Shown here: positions 1 to 7,751 of the stretch, piece after piece
Position numbering within the stretch: the stretch's first letter is position 1
How the letters are laid out: each line of letters starts with the position of its first letter
From: a bacterium
GTDB taxonomy: Bacteria > Ratteibacteria > UBA8468 > B48-G9 > DTJG01
DNA: 35,233 bases
Direction: 5' to 3'
Assembly: GCA_029552985.1 (NCBI GenBank)
Contig: JAKPDB010000061.1
Span: 1 to 35,233 of the forward strand
Translations under genes and position numbers: made by a program
Notes under the pieces: generated by a model
Told to the model about the DNA's origin: nothing
Databases searched by the model: none
What the model saw: only the letters and a program-made list of their open reading frames with translations

Positions 1-441
1 CTTTATGTTCCATGGGAACGCGATTGTTTGATAAGAGATTATCATCGTCAGAATATGTTTCTTGCAACACATCCCCTTGTGACAATTGTGGCCCATCCAT
101 GGTGGTTTCATTCAGGTTACTGGAAAAAATATGTAGCACAATTTGAACCATGGTTTAGTGATTTTAATGTGATACCAAAGAGTATGCACGAAGAATTTGC
201 TGATGCTGTGGTCGAAAACAAAAAAATTGTTGAGATAAATCTGCATGCAATAATTTTGCATCCTTCGTATCCAGAAAATTTCAAGATGCAGTATCTTGAA
301 TATCTTTCATTTTTGAAATCCAGGGGAGTGAAATTTTCTATTGGTACTGACTGCCATCAATCGTATAATTTTGATTTTGAAAAGGCTGCTTCAATGATTG
401 AAAAAGCTGGGATAACAGAACATGATATCTGGACGATTTGA
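1..441 (+). CDS. PHP-domain metal-dependent phosphoesterase-like protein, 3' part only
   Basis: The reading frame is open to the left edge (codons 1-27 read LYVPWERDC), so the TTG at 28 in the ORF track is not the real start and the gene is truncated by the window. The visible 146 residues carry two features of the C-terminal half of PHP (histidinol-phosphatase/polymerase) domains: a histidine in 'VAHPWW' and the late 'GTDCHQ' motif, whose Asp and His usually bind metal. The family hydrolyses phosphoesters such as histidinol phosphate or nucleotides; the substrate here cannot be told. The gene ends 22 bp from the convergent esterase gene, with no visible terminator between them. The N-terminal HxH metal motif lies outside the window. 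Confidence 0.7.
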   Translation, partial: LYVPWERDCLIRDYHRQNMFLATHPLVTIVAHPWWFHSGYWKKYVAQFEPWFSDFNVIPKSMHEEFADAVVENKKIVEINLHAIILHPSYPENFKMQYLEYLSFLKSRGVKFSIGTDCHQSYNFDFEKAASMIEKAGITEHDIWTI

Positions 442-463
442 AAAGATAACAGCACTATCTGAT

Positions 464-2356
464 TTACTGTATCACGATAATCTTTTTGTTTTTCTTTAAA
501 TAATTCAAAATTTCAGGGATGTCAGTGATTTTTAATATGCCTCTGGGAAAGTTGGCAGAGGGAAGTGGTGTTGACACAGTTTTGCATAAGTTGAAAAAGG
601 ATTCTGGAAGATTTTTAAGATAAATAGTTTTTACAACATCAGAAAGAAAAGCAACAAAAAGTCCGAGTAATGCGCCCTGGTGATTTCCATAAAGGTTGAT
701 TGTTTTGCAGTTTTTGTTTTTCAACAGTTCAATTGTTGAAAGCACATCAAAAATTCTTTTACCAATGTAGGATTCTCCAAACATTGTGTAGCACATATCC
801 ATCATGAAATCATAGCCATACGGTCTAAAGAAATTTTTCTTTTCTTCAGGCATTGATTCACCAAGACCCCTTACTTCAACAAAGTATTCAGTCACATCTG
901 GCAAAAAATTCTTTTTTTCAAAGATTTCATTTTCTGTAGATAAGTCAGGTATACATAGGTTTATTTCGTCTTCTAATTGAAGATTGTAAATGAAGTCAGG
1001 GTTCTCTATTTTCCTTTTAAGGATCACCCATATATCTTGCTCTGTTTCCACTGCATACCTTGCAATTATGGATTTTTTTATCATACAAGGCCGGAGAACC
1101 CTGTAATGGGGAACTGTTATTATGCCCGGAATTTTCAAAAGTTTCCTTATCCTACTTTTTAACTCTCCCTCTGTTAACTTTTGCCTCGCTTTTTCAATTT
1201 CTTCTGCCTTTTCTTTTATTATCAAGTACATCGGTTTTGAACCTGCAGAAATCACATTACCACTTTTTGTAGCAAATAGTGTCTCAGGTTTTTCAATGTT
1301 TATTTCTGGGTCTGGGGCAACAACTTTTTTCCCGGCGATTTTACAGAAAAATGACACCATGGCTTTCTGTGCATCTGAATAATAACCATGAGGATTATTA
1401 CCGATAAAAAATGAAAAATTGTTCTCAGCATCAAAAATTTTATAAAATTTTTTTACTTCCTTGCATATTTCGTGAAATCCTCTAATGTCAAAGTAGTCGT
1501 ACTTCTGACCAAGCAGTATTAGAGGTTCGGGTGCGCGTGATATAAAAAAGTCAGCAATTTCAACATCGCTACCAAGTACTCCTGGTGGACATTGTTCAAT
1601 ATCCTGCGGCATTTCATTTTCAATGTTGTATCTGAAAGGAGTGATAAAACAACTTGGCGCGGCAGCAGTAAATCTTTGTTCATTACCCCATAACCATGTT
1701 GTCATTGTTCCACCGCCTGAATTGCCGGTAACTCCTATGAAATTTTTATCTATATCCTGCCTTGTTAAAATATAGTCAAGTGCCCTTATTCCATCCCATA
1801 GCCGCCATGCTCCAAAAAACTCACCAATTAACTGTAGTTGTTTTCCCATCATATTATGCGCTGCACAGCAACTGCGCCTTAAAGAGGAATTTTTTGGCAG
1901 TTTTGTATACTGGTCTCTTTCACCCTGGTTGAATGGATCATAGATAAGTACGAGAAAGCCGTTGTGCACAAGACGTTGACAGAATTCCTGATATCTTGGT
2001 TCTGCTTTGCCTGCCGCTGAATGACCGCAGGTTCCAATCACTACTGGAAATGGAGCACTGAAATTTTCGGGAATATAAAGGTTTGCTGTGACAAGACATT
2101 CTGGTCTGCTTTCAAAAATGATTTTTTCAATGCGATAGTTTTTTCTTTTTACAATCCCAGTGATTCTGGGATTAAGGGGTGTCTTTTCCGGTAGAGGAGA
2201 AAATGCTTTTTGTATGACATTTCTTACCTGTTTTTGATATAGCTGCGCGTCTTTGACTGTTTTTATCTGTTTTAACAATGCTTTTCTTTCGATTTCAAGT
2301 TTCCTCATTCTTCTAATAAAGTGGTCAAGCAGCATATGCGAATAATCATTCTTCAT
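464..2356 (-). CDS. Two-domain alpha/beta-hydrolase, acetyl-xylan-esterase-like; second domain degenerate
   Basis: 630 residues, no signal peptide. The N-terminal domain (about 75-345) is a complete alpha/beta hydrolase of the acetyl xylan/glucuronoyl esterase type. It has an oxyanion region around 'GTCGHS' (108-113), the nucleophile elbow 'GNSGGG' with Ser213, an acidic candidate in 'KYDYFD' (285-290) and His323 in 'NPHGYY'. The C-terminal part (about 400-630) repeats the fold, but its elbow reads 'GNHQG' with His559 where Ser is expected, followed by a family-typical 'ITDIPEIL' segment. Likely role (inference): deacylation of a sugar or oligosaccharide in the cytoplasm. It is the last gene of the minus-strand run. 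Its ATG overlaps the aldo/keto reductase stop (ATGA) and is preceded by a good ribosome site, AAAGGAAA. Confidence 0.75.
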   Translation of the reverse strand: MKNDYSHMLLDHFIRRMRKLEIERKALLKQIKTVKDAQLYQKQVRNVIQKAFSPLPEKTPLNPRITGIVKRKNYRIEKIIFESRPECLVTANLYIPENFSAPFPVVIGTCGHSAAGKAEPRYQEFCQRLVHNGFLVLIYDPFNQGERDQYTKLPKNSSLRRSCCAAHNMMGKQLQLIGEFFGAWRLWDGIRALDYILTRQDIDKNFIGVTGNSGGGTMTTWLWGNEQRFTAAAPSCFITPFRYNIENEMPQDIEQCPPGVLGSDVEIADFFISRAPEPLILLGQKYDYFDIRGFHEICKEVKKFYKIFDAENNFSFFIGNNPHGYYSDAQKAMVSFFCKIAGKKVVAPDPEINIEKPETLFATKSGNVISAGSKPMYLIIKEKAEEIEKARQKLTEGELKSRIRKLLKIPGIITVPHYRVLRPCMIKKSIIARYAVETEQDIWVILKRKIENPDFIYNLQLEDEINLCIPDLSTENEIFEKKNFLPDVTEYFVEVRGLGESMPEEKKNFFRPYGYDFMMDMCYTMFGESYIGKRIFDVLSTIELLKNKNCKTINLYGNHQGALLGLFVAFLSDVVKTIYLKNLPESFFNLCKTVSTPLPSANFPRGILKITDIPEILNYLKKNKKIIVIQ

Positions 2357-3402
2357 ATATTTCCTTTCGTCCGTTCAATGATAATACCTTTCGTTTTTGC
2401 AAAGTCAATATAATCTGAAAGCATTTCATTCAGTAATTCTGGTACATTAAGTCCATATGGACATCGACACTTACATACTTCGCAATTTTTACAGTGTTCT
2501 ATTTTCAGCATGTTCTTCTGCCACTGAACTGTTAAAAATTTTCTGTATGGTGCCCTCCTTAATAGATACTTCATTCTTGCTGCCATTGGAATAGGAATAT
2601 CAGCAGGGCAGGGTAGACAATATCCACAGCCCCTGCAAAAGGATGAGCCAAGTAATTTTCTTTCTTCTGATATTTTTTTTCTTAATTCTGCGTCTAATGG
2701 GGGCGGGCTTTTTGAAAGATTGATAATCTGATTCAATTCTTTCATTCTCTGAATACCCCATACTGGAACAAGGTTTTCAAATTGCCAGAGGAAAGCAAAT
2801 GAAGTTTCAATATCAGCCAGTAATCCACCACAGAGAGGTTTCATTGCAATAAGACCAACATGGTGTTTTTTTGCTAATTCTATCAACTCAATTTCTTTTT
2901 TTGAAGAAAGCATCGAAAATGGATATTGCAGGGTATCATAAAACCCTGATTCTATGGTCGCTATTGCATTTGTTAGCTTGTGGGCAGTAATTCCAATAAA
3001 CCTTGCCATACCTTTCTTTTGGGCTTCTATCAATCCTGTGTACTGAGAGTCCTTATCATCAGGGTCTGGCAATTGCTGTGGATTGTGTAATTGTAGGATA
3101 TCTACATAGTCGGTCTGAAGTTGTTTCAAGCTTTCCTCGAGAAGCGATAGAATGTCTTTTTTATTCTTTCCATAAAGTTTTGTTGCCAGAATGATTTTAT
3201 TTCTTTTGCCTTTGAATGCAATCCCAATCTTCTTCTCGCTATCAGTGTAAGACCTTGCTGTATCAAAAAAGTTGATACCATGATCAAATGCTACGTGCAG
3301 TATCCTGACAGCTCTTTTCAGTTCTGTTCTTTGAATGGGTAATGCACCAAAACCAATCCGACTTACTCTTAATCCTGTTTTGCCAAGTTCAGTATATTCC
3401 AT
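2353..3402 (-). CDS. Aldo/keto reductase with C-terminal double 4Fe-4S ferredoxin domain
   Basis: 349 residues. Residues 1-240 form an AKR barrel with the tetrad visible as Asp47 ('FFDTA'), Tyr52, Lys75 ('ATKLYG') and His106 ('LQLHNP'). The C-terminal about 100 residues hold two cysteine clusters, 'CRGCGYCLPCP' and 'CKNCEVCKCRCP', typical of the anaerobe-type AKR/ferredoxin fusion proteins (COG1453-like). Family members reduce carbonyls or oxidise alcohols, with electrons possibly passing through the clusters; the substrate is unknown. Its position between an exported DUF4838 protein and an esterase suggests a sugar-derived aldehyde or ketone. Its ATG overlaps the upstream stop by one base (TAATG), and no clear Shine-Dalgarno was seen, so translation is probably coupled. 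Confidence 0.88.
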   Translation of the reverse strand: MEYTELGKTGLRVSRIGFGALPIQRTELKRAVRILHVAFDHGINFFDTARSYTDSEKKIGIAFKGKRNKIILATKLYGKNKKDILSLLEESLKQLQTDYVDILQLHNPQQLPDPDDKDSQYTGLIEAQKKGMARFIGITAHKLTNAIATIESGFYDTLQYPFSMLSSKKEIELIELAKKHHVGLIAMKPLCGGLLADIETSFAFLWQFENLVPVWGIQRMKELNQIINLSKSPPPLDAELRKKISEERKLLGSSFCRGCGYCLPCPADIPIPMAARMKYLLRRAPYRKFLTVQWQKNMLKIEHCKNCEVCKCRCPYGLNVPELLNEMLSDYIDFAKTKGIIIERTKGNI

Positions 3403-5813
3403 TATTTTGGTGACCAGACAAATCCTCTACGGTAAAGACCACCAATTTCCTGAGTATTCCATACCCTGATTGTGATAAGATTTTTGGTACCAAACCTGAC
3501 AAATTTTGTGATGTCAAGATCAAAATCATGGCCACCCATCCACCAGAGGGCATGTGGCTTATGTCCCACATATTCTCCATTTACCCAGACCCACCCTTCA
3601 TTGATGACGCCACCACAGTAAAAGTGGATTGGTTTTCCTTTCCAGTTTGAAGGGATATTAACCCAGAATCTATACCATCCATAACCGTCATAGTCATGTC
3701 CGGCAGCATCGAGGGGTTCATCCTGCTGGTCCCATAGATAATATGTATTTTTCATTTCCCAGTTTTTGTCATTAAATTCTGGCAGATACCATTGCGCGAT
3801 AACACCTTCATTGAATGGGTCTTTTGAGAATCTTGCTTCAAGAGGTACAGGTGCGATCATAATGCCTGATTCACCATTTGTCATTTGATAAAGTTTACCC
3901 AATCGTATTTCTCTCCCTTTTGTGTAACATTCCCATTTATTGGTCAGCGCGCCTTTTCCGACAAGAAATTCTGAAATTTCATGAAGTTTTCTTTGGGCAT
4001 CAAGCATTCTACTTGCTGATTCCTTTGCTGTTTTGTAATCGAGGTTTTTTTCAGCTTCATGCATCTGCGTCCATGCCTCGAAATTTTCAACAATGAGCTC
4101 AAAGATTCTGAAGTGGTTCTTTTGTTCATCTGTCATATGACATTTTTTTGCTTGCTGGTAGAACTTATGGATTGAATTTGCAAATTCTTTGGTGTAAAGA
4201 TTATTCACGAGCCAGTCCTCGTGAACATGTTGTTTTCCTTTTAATAGTTGCGCTTCACACGCATCCCACCATGCTTGAATATACGGTGCTGCTTCTCTTC
4301 CAAAAAAGTTTTCATAGAAATCTTTTTTAATTGCTTCAATATCTGCATTGACATCCCACATTAGTTTTGCTGAAGTATAGTAACTGATCCAGGTTGCCAT
4401 CATGGTGTTGCTTCCCTGTCTTCCGAAGCCCTTGAGTCCTATTTGTTTGTAGATGGCCGCGTTAATTGCAAAGTTTGCGACATCCCTTTCGGGAATAAAA
4501 CCACTTACGAGAAAGCCAGGCGTATAATCGTAAAGCCACACATGCGGAGTAAGTTTTATCCATTGTTTCAGAATTTTTACCATTTCAATTCTACGCCAGC
4601 AATCAGTGGCATTATTGGGATGAAGAACGCAGCAACTGATTGGAGCATACATTACCACCATATTGGGTCGCAGTTCTACTGCCTGGGGTGGCATTTCTCT
4701 TAAGGCATATGCAGCAACAGCAACCCATTTATCAGGGAATGCATCTGCGAGTTTTACAGCAAAACTGAATACTTCCTCACTTTGCATTCTCTCGTGAATG
4801 TAGTTTGGATAATTAAAATTCTGACTTTGCGCAAGGCAGGTCTCACAATAACAATAAGGAACTCCGTCAGGTGGAGAGATACCAATACCAAGTTCACTTA
4901 CATTGGGAAACTGTCTTTTTCCTTCAAATGCTTCTTTGACATTTTTTAAGTATTCTTCCTGCATTTGTTTATTTGATAGACACAGCATTGTAAAAGATGG
5001 ATGACTTTTGGAAGTCACATTTCTTTTACCTGTTTTGTCCATCGCATAGAATTCAGGATGACTTTCAGCATACTCCTTGGGCGGAAGAGGCCAGGCAAGA
5101 TAACCGTCTCCAGGAATGGGATAAAGCTTTTGACCCCCCGTATAATCAGAACTGAATCCAACTTTTTTCGCCCATTGGGCGTAAATTTTCCTGTTTTCTG
5201 AAGAAAGTCCCCATCTTCCGTCAATCCAGATGCCACGCATTGCAAAATCAGGTTTTGCCTCAATATTAATTGCAGGCGCAATAATCGTTTTTGTTTGTGG
5301 TACTATTTCTCCCCAGGCACCCGGGAAATACCAGCGGCAGCCAAGTTTTTCAAGGAATGCATAAGCAGCATAAACTGTTCCCTGATAAGGCCCATCTTCG
5401 TTTCCGGCGATAAAAATATCGTTTCCAACTGTTGTGATGATATATCCTTCTTCTTGGTAAACATCAGGTCTGATTGCTGGATTGAAACCAGAAGGAATAT
5501 TGATTTTTTTCTTTTTTGCTGCTTCTGTATGGCCGACGTATAGGACTGTTGAAATGTCCTCGGGAATTTTTTCTGTTTCAGCAATTATCTTCAGTTCTGC
5601 GCCAGACATTTTTTTAATATAATTTTGTATTTCCTTTGCCGCTTCAGTGGCTTTGGGCGTTATGGATTGCTGCTTTGGAACAACAATTACTGCAGTTGGT
5701 ACGCCATCTTTTACTATTAAAATGTTTCCAGGTCTTGTTCTGTCTTTAATTCCTGCCTGGACGAAAATTGAAAAAACCAGTGCTGTTAAAAAACAAACAA
5801 AAAACCTTTTCAT
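3402..5813 (-). CDS. Exported DUF4838 protein (GH67/GH20-like architecture) with C-terminal jelly-roll domain
   Basis: 803 residues with a clear signal peptide (MKRFFVCFLTALVFSIFVQA). Residues about 30-180 resemble the N-terminal domain of alpha-glucuronidases: 'GPYQGTVYAAYAFLEKLGCRW' is the typical helix preceding the barrel. A DUF4838 TIM-barrel-like region follows, with 'PPDG' (314-317) and 'CYCETC' (321-326), a signature shared with the 615-residue paralogue in this window. The last about 130 residues ('WVWVNGEYVGH') look like a galactose-binding beta-sandwich found in beta-galactosidases. DUF4838 proteins are presumed glycoside hydrolases acting on uronic-acid or amino-sugar glycans; catalytic residues are not established. 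Strong ribosome site GGAGGG; ATGA overlap with the upstream beta-propeller gene. Related to the protein at 29282-31699. Confidence 0.85.
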   Translation of the reverse strand: MKRFFVCFLTALVFSIFVQAGIKDRTRPGNILIVKDGVPTAVIVVPKQQSITPKATEAAKEIQNYIKKMSGAELKIIAETEKIPEDISTVLYVGHTEAAKKKKINIPSGFNPAIRPDVYQEEGYIITTVGNDIFIAGNEDGPYQGTVYAAYAFLEKLGCRWYFPGAWGEIVPQTKTIIAPAINIEAKPDFAMRGIWIDGRWGLSSENRKIYAQWAKKVGFSSDYTGGQKLYPIPGDGYLAWPLPPKEYAESHPEFYAMDKTGKRNVTSKSHPSFTMLCLSNKQMQEEYLKNVKEAFEGKRQFPNVSELGIGISPPDGVPYCYCETCLAQSQNFNYPNYIHERMQSEEVFSFAVKLADAFPDKWVAVAAYALREMPPQAVELRPNMVVMYAPISCCVLHPNNATDCWRRIEMVKILKQWIKLTPHVWLYDYTPGFLVSGFIPERDVANFAINAAIYKQIGLKGFGRQGSNTMMATWISYYTSAKLMWDVNADIEAIKKDFYENFFGREAAPYIQAWWDACEAQLLKGKQHVHEDWLVNNLYTKEFANSIHKFYQQAKKCHMTDEQKNHFRIFELIVENFEAWTQMHEAEKNLDYKTAKESASRMLDAQRKLHEISEFLVGKGALTNKWECYTKGREIRLGKLYQMTNGESGIMIAPVPLEARFSKDPFNEGVIAQWYLPEFNDKNWEMKNTYYLWDQQDEPLDAAGHDYDGYGWYRFWVNIPSNWKGKPIHFYCGGVINEGWVWVNGEYVGHKPHALWWMGGHDFDLDITKFVRFGTKNLITIRVWNTQEIGGLYRRGFVWSPK

Positions 5814-6787
5814 TTTCCCTCCATTGTTTTGATTGTTGCAAGATAAATTCCAGATGCGTTTTTTCCCACCAAACTTTCTTTCCTGTCAAGTTCGTGTTGT
5901 GAATAATAGCTGATATAAAGTTTGCCGTTGTCTATAATTGAACCACAATAGGAAGTGTCTCCACCACTTGGAAGAATGAGAACTGGTCGCAAAATCATAT
6001 CTTTTGTATCAAGCTCAAGTATGGCTGTTTTTGGCTCGTATACAGTTTCATTCTTAATGTATGAATAAATTTTGCCATCAGGTCTTAAAAAAACTCTTCC
6101 TGCACAATATATTTTTCCATCATACTTGAAAATATGGGGACCTCTGACAACAAGATTTGTAGTATATCGTTCCCATTTTTTGTATGGGTATTCAGATACT
6201 GCCATGACAGGGGTTTTACAATCCTCCCTCCTGACAAATGCAAAGCATCTATCGTTTTCAAACAAAAGGTCAGCTTCATTGGCATGGTCATCTTTCACAA
6301 TAGTGGAAACAAACTCAAATTTTATACCATCTTCAGAGGCGAAAAGAAAACTACCTTTTTCTTCAGGCATTGACCTGCAGGCAGTTGCATAGGCAATATT
6401 ATGATAGATCCTTATTCTCCAGAACCTGAGGTTATAGTTTTCAATCCTTATTGGTTCAGAAAAACTTTGTCCATCATCAGAATACGCGACGTAAGAATGA
6501 ACCCAATGTCCGGTCATTTCTGGGTCATCAGAAATAGAAAAAAATACAACTCCAAGTTTATTTTTGAAAACAAAAAGTTTCGGGTCTCTGCTGTCTGGAA
6601 GTGCGGGAAATTTACATAAGAGTCGCCAGTTTTCGCCATCATCTGATTTTACTACATAGATTTCACCTCTGCCTGCAGGAGCATGTTGAGTAGCATGTCT
6701 GAACGTGATAAAAAAGTTACCCATAAATTTCGCAATATCTGTAAAGGCATTATGATAACCATCCCACCATACGCACCTGATGTTCAT
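5810..6787 (-). CDS. Asp-box beta-propeller protein, sialidase/GH43-like, cytoplasmic
   Basis: The ORF track start at 6841 is too long. The ATG at 6787 follows AAGGAGCTTGT and gives 325 residues beginning MNIRCVWWDG; the longer form would run 14 bp into the upstream gene. Three Asp-box-type motifs (SDDGENW, SDDGQSF, SEDGIKF) mark a beta-propeller of the sialidase/GH43/GH32 sort. No signal peptide was seen, so it probably acts on imported oligosaccharides, or is a non-catalytic propeller. The specific glycosidase family cannot be assigned. It sits between the radical SAM gene (41 bp upstream) and the exported DUF4838 gene (ATGA overlap downstream). A related, longer propeller protein starts the divergent operon at 12306. 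Confidence 0.75.
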   Translation of the reverse strand: MNIRCVWWDGYHNAFTDIAKFMGNFFITFRHATQHAPAGRGEIYVVKSDDGENWRLLCKFPALPDSRDPKLFVFKNKLGVVFFSISDDPEMTGHWVHSYVAYSDDGQSFSEPIRIENYNLRFWRIRIYHNIAYATACRSMPEEKGSFLFASEDGIKFEFVSTIVKDDHANEADLLFENDRCFAFVRREDCKTPVMAVSEYPYKKWERYTTNLVVRGPHIFKYDGKIYCAGRVFLRPDGKIYSYIKNETVYEPKTAILELDTKDMILRPVLILPSGGDTSYCGSIIDNGKLYISYYSQHELDRKESLVGKNASGIYLATIKTMEGK

Positions 6788-6827
6788 ACAAGCTCCTTTT
6801 TTAATGTTTTTCAATATACCAGAACTT

Positions 6828-7748
6828 TTATTGAAAAGCAAATGATGTATTTTGAATGATGATATTCTTGAGACCTATGCCTCTTGCAAATTCTATTGCC
6901 TCTTGATATTCCTTCTGAGTAATGGGTCTATTTATTTGTTCTGGTATTTTTCCGTATGGCCGATATTGAGCCATTATATTGACAAAAACCCTGTCTGAAA
7001 GCTCATTTTTTATAAAAAGAAAAATGTCTTCACTGCCTGCTACATGGTCTGGAAGTACAAGATGCCTGATTAACAATCCTCTTTTCGCAATACCATTTTC
7101 AATCTGCATTTCTCCTACCTGTTTGTACATTTCTTTTACTGCCATTTTGCATTTTTCAAAATAATCTGGTGCATTTGACAGAAGTTTCGCTGTTTGTGAT
7201 TTTGAATACTTTATATCAGGCATGTAGATATCAACGATTCCTTCAAGTAGTTTAATAATTTCTAAATTTTCATATCCGCCGCAGTTCCAGACAATTGGCA
7301 GGTTAAGTCCTTTATTAGAAGCAATTTTTATTGCTTTTATAAGTTGTGGTGTGTAATGAGTTGGAGTTACAAGGTTGATATTGTGGCAATTTCTTTTTTG
7401 AAGATAAAGCATAATTTCAGCGCATGTTTCAATTGAAGTGTGTTGTCCGGCTCCCTCGATAGAAATATCATAATTCTGGCAGAATAAACATCTGAGATTG
7501 CACCAGGTGAGAAAAATGGTTCCTGAACCGTGTCTACCAACAAGTATGCTTTCTTCCCCAAAGTGTGCGCCATAACTTGATACGTAGAGATTTGCATCCG
7601 CTCTGCAATAACCTGTTTCACCCTTTATTCTGTTGACACCACATTTTCTTGGGCAGAGCTCACACTTTAAAAGAATTTTTTCAAACTGCTCAATTCGCTC
7701 GCGAAACTCTTTTTCAGATAAATTTTTATAAGCAGGAATAAATGCCAT
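6828..7748 (-). CDS. Radical SAM protein, COG1313 / PflX-like (putative activating enzyme)
   Basis: 306 residues. The N-terminal cysteine set C29-x2-C32-x3-C36...C48 ('CELCPRKC', 'GYCRAD'), the stretch 'HGSGTIFLTWC' and the radical SAM motif CNLRCLFC (C83, C87, C90) followed by 'QNYDIS' match the COG1313 family closely. This family resembles pyruvate formate-lyase activating enzymes; its true substrates are mostly unknown. The CxxxCxxC cysteines would bind the SAM-cleaving 4Fe-4S cluster. The gene starts 3 bp after the exported GH42-like gene with no obvious Shine-Dalgarno, so it is probably translated by coupling. No glycyl-radical enzyme is present in the window. Its place inside a glycan operon is unusual (see findings). 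Confidence 0.9.
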   Translation of the reverse strand: MAFIPAYKNLSEKEFRERIEQFEKILLKCELCPRKCGVNRIKGETGYCRADANLYVSSYGAHFGEESILVGRHGSGTIFLTWCNLRCLFCQNYDISIEGAGQHTSIETCAEIMLYLQKRNCHNINLVTPTHYTPQLIKAIKIASNKGLNLPIVWNCGGYENLEIIKLLEGIVDIYMPDIKYSKSQTAKLLSNAPDYFEKCKMAVKEMYKQVGEMQIENGIAKRGLLIRHLVLPDHVAGSEDIFLFIKNELSDRVFVNIMAQYRPYGKIPEQINRPITQKEYQEAIEFARGIGLKNIIIQNTSFAFQ

Positions 7749-7751
7749 TTT

